From assembly GCF_024808255.1 (NCBI RefSeq), contig NZ_JANTYS010000006.1, forward strand, positions 62,001 through 126,000: 64,000 bases of DNA. Direction: 5' to 3'. Below are positions 61,215 to 64,000 of this stretch, one piece after another (the stretch's first letter is position 1; the number at the start of each line of letters is the position of its first letter). The stretch is from Mucilaginibacter dorajii. Lineage in GTDB: Bacteria > Bacteroidota > Bacteroidia > Sphingobacteriales > Sphingobacteriaceae. A program made the position numbers and the translations under genes. Below the pieces are notes generated by a model, which had not been told where the DNA came from, did not search any database, and saw only the letters and a list, made by a program, of their open reading frames with translations.

Positions 61215-64000
61215 ATGTCATTAAAATTAAAACTCACCTGTATTTTATTGATCGGGCTCAGCTTTGGGCTTTACTCTTTTAAAAAGCCCGTGACTGCGCA
61301 GCATGTACTGGTATTTTCCAAAACCTTGGGCTGGCACCATTCCTGTATCCCCTTTGGTGTGGCGGCTATTCAAAAGCTGGGTAAAGAAAATAATTTTGAG
61401 GCAGATACAACTACCAATGCCGAGGCCTTTACCGATGAGAATTTAAAAAAATACGATGCTGTCATATTTATGTGTACCACAGGAAATGTGCTCAACGCGG
61501 TTCAACAGGCTGCTTTTGAACGGTATATACAGGCCGGCGGCGGTTATGCGGGTTTCCACTCCGCTGCCGATACCGAGTATGATTGGCCGTGGTACGGCAA
61601 ACTGGTTGGGGCTTATTTTTCAAGCCATCCTAATAACTCCAATATTCGTAAGGCTACTATTGATGTAACCGATAGAACCAATCCCATCACCGCCGGTTTG
61701 CCTGCCCGGTGGGAGCGTACCGACGAATGGTATAACTATAAATCAATTTACAGCGGCATCCATGTTTTGGCCAGTTTAGATGAAAATACTTATGACGGCG
61801 GTACCAACGGCGCAAACCATCCCATAACCTGGTTTCATGAGTTTGATGGCGGCCGCTCGTTTTATACCGGTTGCGGCCATACTGATGAAAGTTATAGCGA
61901 TCCCTTATTTTTAGGACAGATGCTTGGCGGTATCAAATATGCCATGGGCAATGGCAAATCATTGGATTACAGTAAAGCCTACTCTAAGGTAGCGCCAGAT
62001 CAAACCCGGTTTTTAAAAACGGTATTGGTAAGCAACATCGCATCGCCTATGGAGCTGGCTTGCGCTAAAGATGGCAGGGTGTTTTTTACGCAACTGATGG
62101 GCAACTTTTCGGTTTATAATACCAAAACAAAGCAGTTTAAGGTGATCCATAAATTCCCTATCACCTATGAAGGTGGCACGGGAGTAATAGGCTTAACACT
62201 CGATCCTAAGTTTGAAAGCAACCAGTTTGTTTACATTTATTACATGCCGGCCGGGCAAACTACCGAGCCGCTAAACTTTCAGCTATCGAGGTTTAAGTTA
62301 AGTACCGATAACGTGCTCGACCTGAAATCGGAAAAAGTATTTTTTAAAGTACCGGTACAAAAGGTAAGCGGCGCGCACCATGGTGGCTCCCTGGCCTGGG
62401 ATAAAGATGGTAACTTGTACCTTTCTACAGGCGATAGTTCAAGTCCCTTCCCATCTGATGGTTATGCGCCCTTAGATGAGCGCCCAGGTCAGGAACATTA
62501 CAGTCTGGATGCACAACGCAGCGCGGGCAATACCAATGATTTGAAAGGTAAAATATTAAGGATTCACCCCGAGGCTGATGGTACTTACACCATCCCCGAA
62601 GGAAACTTGTTCCCTAAAGGCACTGCCAAAACCAGGCCCGAAATTTATGTGATGGGCTGCCGTAATCCATACCGGATAGCGGTAAATCCTAAAACTTCCG
62701 TATTGTATTGGGGCGAAATAGGCCCTGATGCGGGTAACGATTCACCCCGTGGCCCGCGTGGGTACGATGAGTTTAACCAGGCCCGTAAGGCCGGTAATTT
62801 TGGCTGGCCGTATTTTGTGGGTAATAACTATCCATACTCGCACTGGGATTTTGTGAATGCTGCACCTGGGCCAATGTTTGACCCTAAAAGGCCGGTAAAT
62901 AATTCGCCCAATAATACCGGCTTAAATGTATTGCCTCCGGCTATGCCCGCCATGATCTGGTATCCGTACGCGGCATCTGATGAGTTTCCTGAATTGGGTT
63001 TGGGGGGCAGATGCGCAATTGGCGGCGATTTTTACGAGTACGACGCCAATGTTAAAAATCCAAACAAATTCCCCGAATACTATGACGGAACACTGTTTGT
63101 TGCCGATTGGATGCGTAACTGGGTTATCGGGTTGAAATTCGATCAAAATGAAAATTACCTGCGCAACGAAGCCTTCATGCCTGCCAATGGCGATTTCAGG
63201 CGGCCGATTGATATGCAGTTTGGTCCCGATGGTGCTTTGTATATGCTGGAGTATGGATCTGTTTACGGTGCCCAAAATGAAGATGCCCGCCTGGTAAAAA
63301 TAGAATACAATACCGGTAACCGCGCGCCTATAGCCAAAGCGTCGATAATTGATACGGCTATACAATCCTACTATCAGCATACCAAATTTTTAACTGCCGA
63401 ATTGAAAGAACAACCTGCCAAAAAAGAAATAAGCGGACAGGCACCATTAGTTGTTAGCTTTAGCAGCCAAAACAGTAAGGATCTTGATGATGATGACAAG
63501 ATAACATATCAGTGGTTGTTTGATGGCAAAACAATTGGCGCAACCACTGCATCAGCAAGTTATACATTTACCAAGCCCGGCGTTTATAAAACCATATTAA
63601 AGGTTACCGATAAAGGCGGCCTTATTGGCCGGGATACGGCGATGGTACACGTGGGTAACACCCGGCCGATAGTAACCATCGCCAGTGTTGATAATGAGTC
63701 GTTTATATGGAAAGGCAAGCCTTTTAAATACCGTGTGGTGGTTAAAGACCAGGAAGATAAAGTAATCACCCCTGCTAAAGTGAAGCTGTTTTATATTTAT
63801 AATCCGCAGCCATCTACGGATGGTAAAGCGGTGCAAAGTTTGGCTGCTTTATCTGCAAATGAGATCAGTTACCCTGGTAAGGCATTAATGGCGGCCAGCG
63901 ATTGCAAATCGTGCCATACCGTTAATAAATTAGCTGTTGGACCAAGCTTTATAGCGATAGCCAACCGTTACAAAACACAAAAAGGATCGGTTGATAAATT
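61215..64000 (+). CDS. ThuA / PQQ-type sugar dehydrogenase / PKD / cytochrome c fusion (3' truncated by window edge)
   Basis: The frame is open from the ATG at 61215 to the window end (over 928 codons). After a signal peptide (CILLIGLSFGLYSFKKPVTA) comes a ThuA-like domain at about residues 28-245 (LVFSKTLGWHHSCIPFGVAA, GGGYAGFHSAADTEYDWPWY). A six-bladed soluble-glucose-dehydrogenase propeller follows from about residue 265 to 695 (SGAHHGGSLAWDKDGNLYLS, IYVMGCRNPYRIAVNPKTS, WPYFVGNN). A PKD domain (PLVVSFSSQNSKDLDDDDKI) and the start of a cytochrome c (CKSCHTVNKLAVGPSF) complete it. Such fusions oxidise sugars or sugar-derived compounds in the periplasm and pass electrons to the heme. Confidence 0.85.
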   Translation, partial: MSLKLKLTCILLIGLSFGLYSFKKPVTAQHVLVFSKTLGWHHSCIPFGVAAIQKLGKENNFEADTTTNAEAFTDENLKKYDAVIFMCTTGNVLNAVQQAAFERYIQAGGGYAGFHSAADTEYDWPWYGKLVGAYFSSHPNNSNIRKATIDVTDRTNPITAGLPARWERTDEWYNYKSIYSGIHVLASLDENTYDGGTNGANHPITWFHEFDGGRSFYTGCGHTDESYSDPLFLGQMLGGIKYAMGNGKSLDYSKAYSKVAPDQTRFLKTVLVSNIASPMELACAKDGRVFFTQLMGNFSVYNTKTKQFKVIHKFPITYEGGTGVIGLTLDPKFESNQFVYIYYMPAGQTTEPLNFQLSRFKLSTDNVLDLKSEKVFFKVPVQKVSGAHHGGSLAWDKDGNLYLSTGDSSSPFPSDGYAPLDERPGQEHYSLDAQRSAGNTNDLKGKILRIHPEADGTYTIPEGNLFPKGTAKTRPEIYVMGCRNPYRIAVNPKTSVLYWGEIGPDAGNDSPRGPRGYDEFNQARKAGNFGWPYFVGNNYPYSHWDFVNAAPGPMFDPKRPVNNSPNNTGLNVLPPAMPAMIWYPYAASDEFPELGLGGRCAIGGDFYEYDANVKNPNKFPEYYDGTLFVADWMRNWVIGLKFDQNENYLRNEAFMPANGDFRRPIDMQFGPDGALYMLEYGSVYGAQNEDARLVKIEYNTGNRAPIAKASIIDTAIQSYYQHTKFLTAELKEQPAKKEISGQAPLVVSFSSQNSKDLDDDDKITYQWLFDGKTIGATTASASYTFTKPGVYKTILKVTDKGGLIGRDTAMVHVGNTRPIVTIASVDNESFIWKGKPFKYRVVVKDQEDKVITPAKVKLFYIYNPQPSTDGKAVQSLAALSANEISYPGKALMAASDCKSCHTVNKLAVGPSFIAIANRYKTQKGSVDK

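Overview
The window looks like a chromosome segment of a Bacteroidota bacterium of the Sphingobacteriaceae type (Mucilaginibacter or Pedobacter-like). The reasons are the gene repertoire (HisB and HisIE fusions, DUF5597 and ThuA/sugar-dehydrogenase proteins, SO2930-type cytochrome, CarboxypepD_reg-like proteins), the scarcity of Shine-Dalgarno sequences, several promoters of the Bacteroidota form TTTG-N19-TAnnTTTG, and an abundance of intergenic palindromic repeats. No tRNA, rRNA, IS transposase, integrase or CRISPR array was seen. Two genes run off the ends: a GH35/DUF5597 protein at the left edge and a ThuA/PQQ-sugar-dehydrogenase/cytochrome fusion at the right edge.

Layout. 1-9.7 kb: a glycosidase tail, an M1 aminopeptidase, three tandem paralogues with an N-terminal Cys/His-rich domain and a single membrane segment, then a minus-strand group (LamG-like protein, DUF885 hydrolase, diheme cytochrome). 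9.7-17.2 kb: accessory redox and regulatory genes (two SDR-like oxidoreductases, HxlR regulator with palindromic operators, DUF2332 protein, two RibD-like reductases, SnoaL-like protein divergent from an AraC regulator around a 21-bp palindrome). 17.2-25 kb: Ppx/GppA phosphatase, NatAB-like ABC exporter, sialidase-fold protein with three tandem membrane paralogues, P1 peptidase. 25-33 kb: Fic protein, grpE-dnaJ, ftsE, acyl-CoA reductase head-to-head with a ferredoxin, NlpC/P60 endopeptidase, WD40 protein.

34.2-43.3 kb holds a complete histidine operon in the order hisL-hisG-hisD-hisC-hisB-hisH-hisA-hisF-hisIE, with a class A beta-lactamase gene directly behind it. The operon starts with a good Bacteroidota promoter and a 19-codon leader peptide with seven His codons, pointing to attenuation. 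Three copies of a G/C-run palindromic element sit between its genes. One copy carries a complete DUF559 nuclease frame that reads without a stop into hisF. Another, shorter copy supplies the start and N-terminus of hisH. This element is the most unusual feature of the window.

43.4-64 kb: GT-C-like membrane protein, gmhB, the gltB-gltD glutamate synthase operon, a 1185-residue TraB/GumN protein, DUF4142 lipoprotein, DUF763 protein, a long-chain acyl-CoA ligase, an alpha/beta hydrolase with a perfect promoter almost touching its ATG, and the partial ThuA fusion. The spacers contain several families of dispersed hairpin repeats, described individually below.
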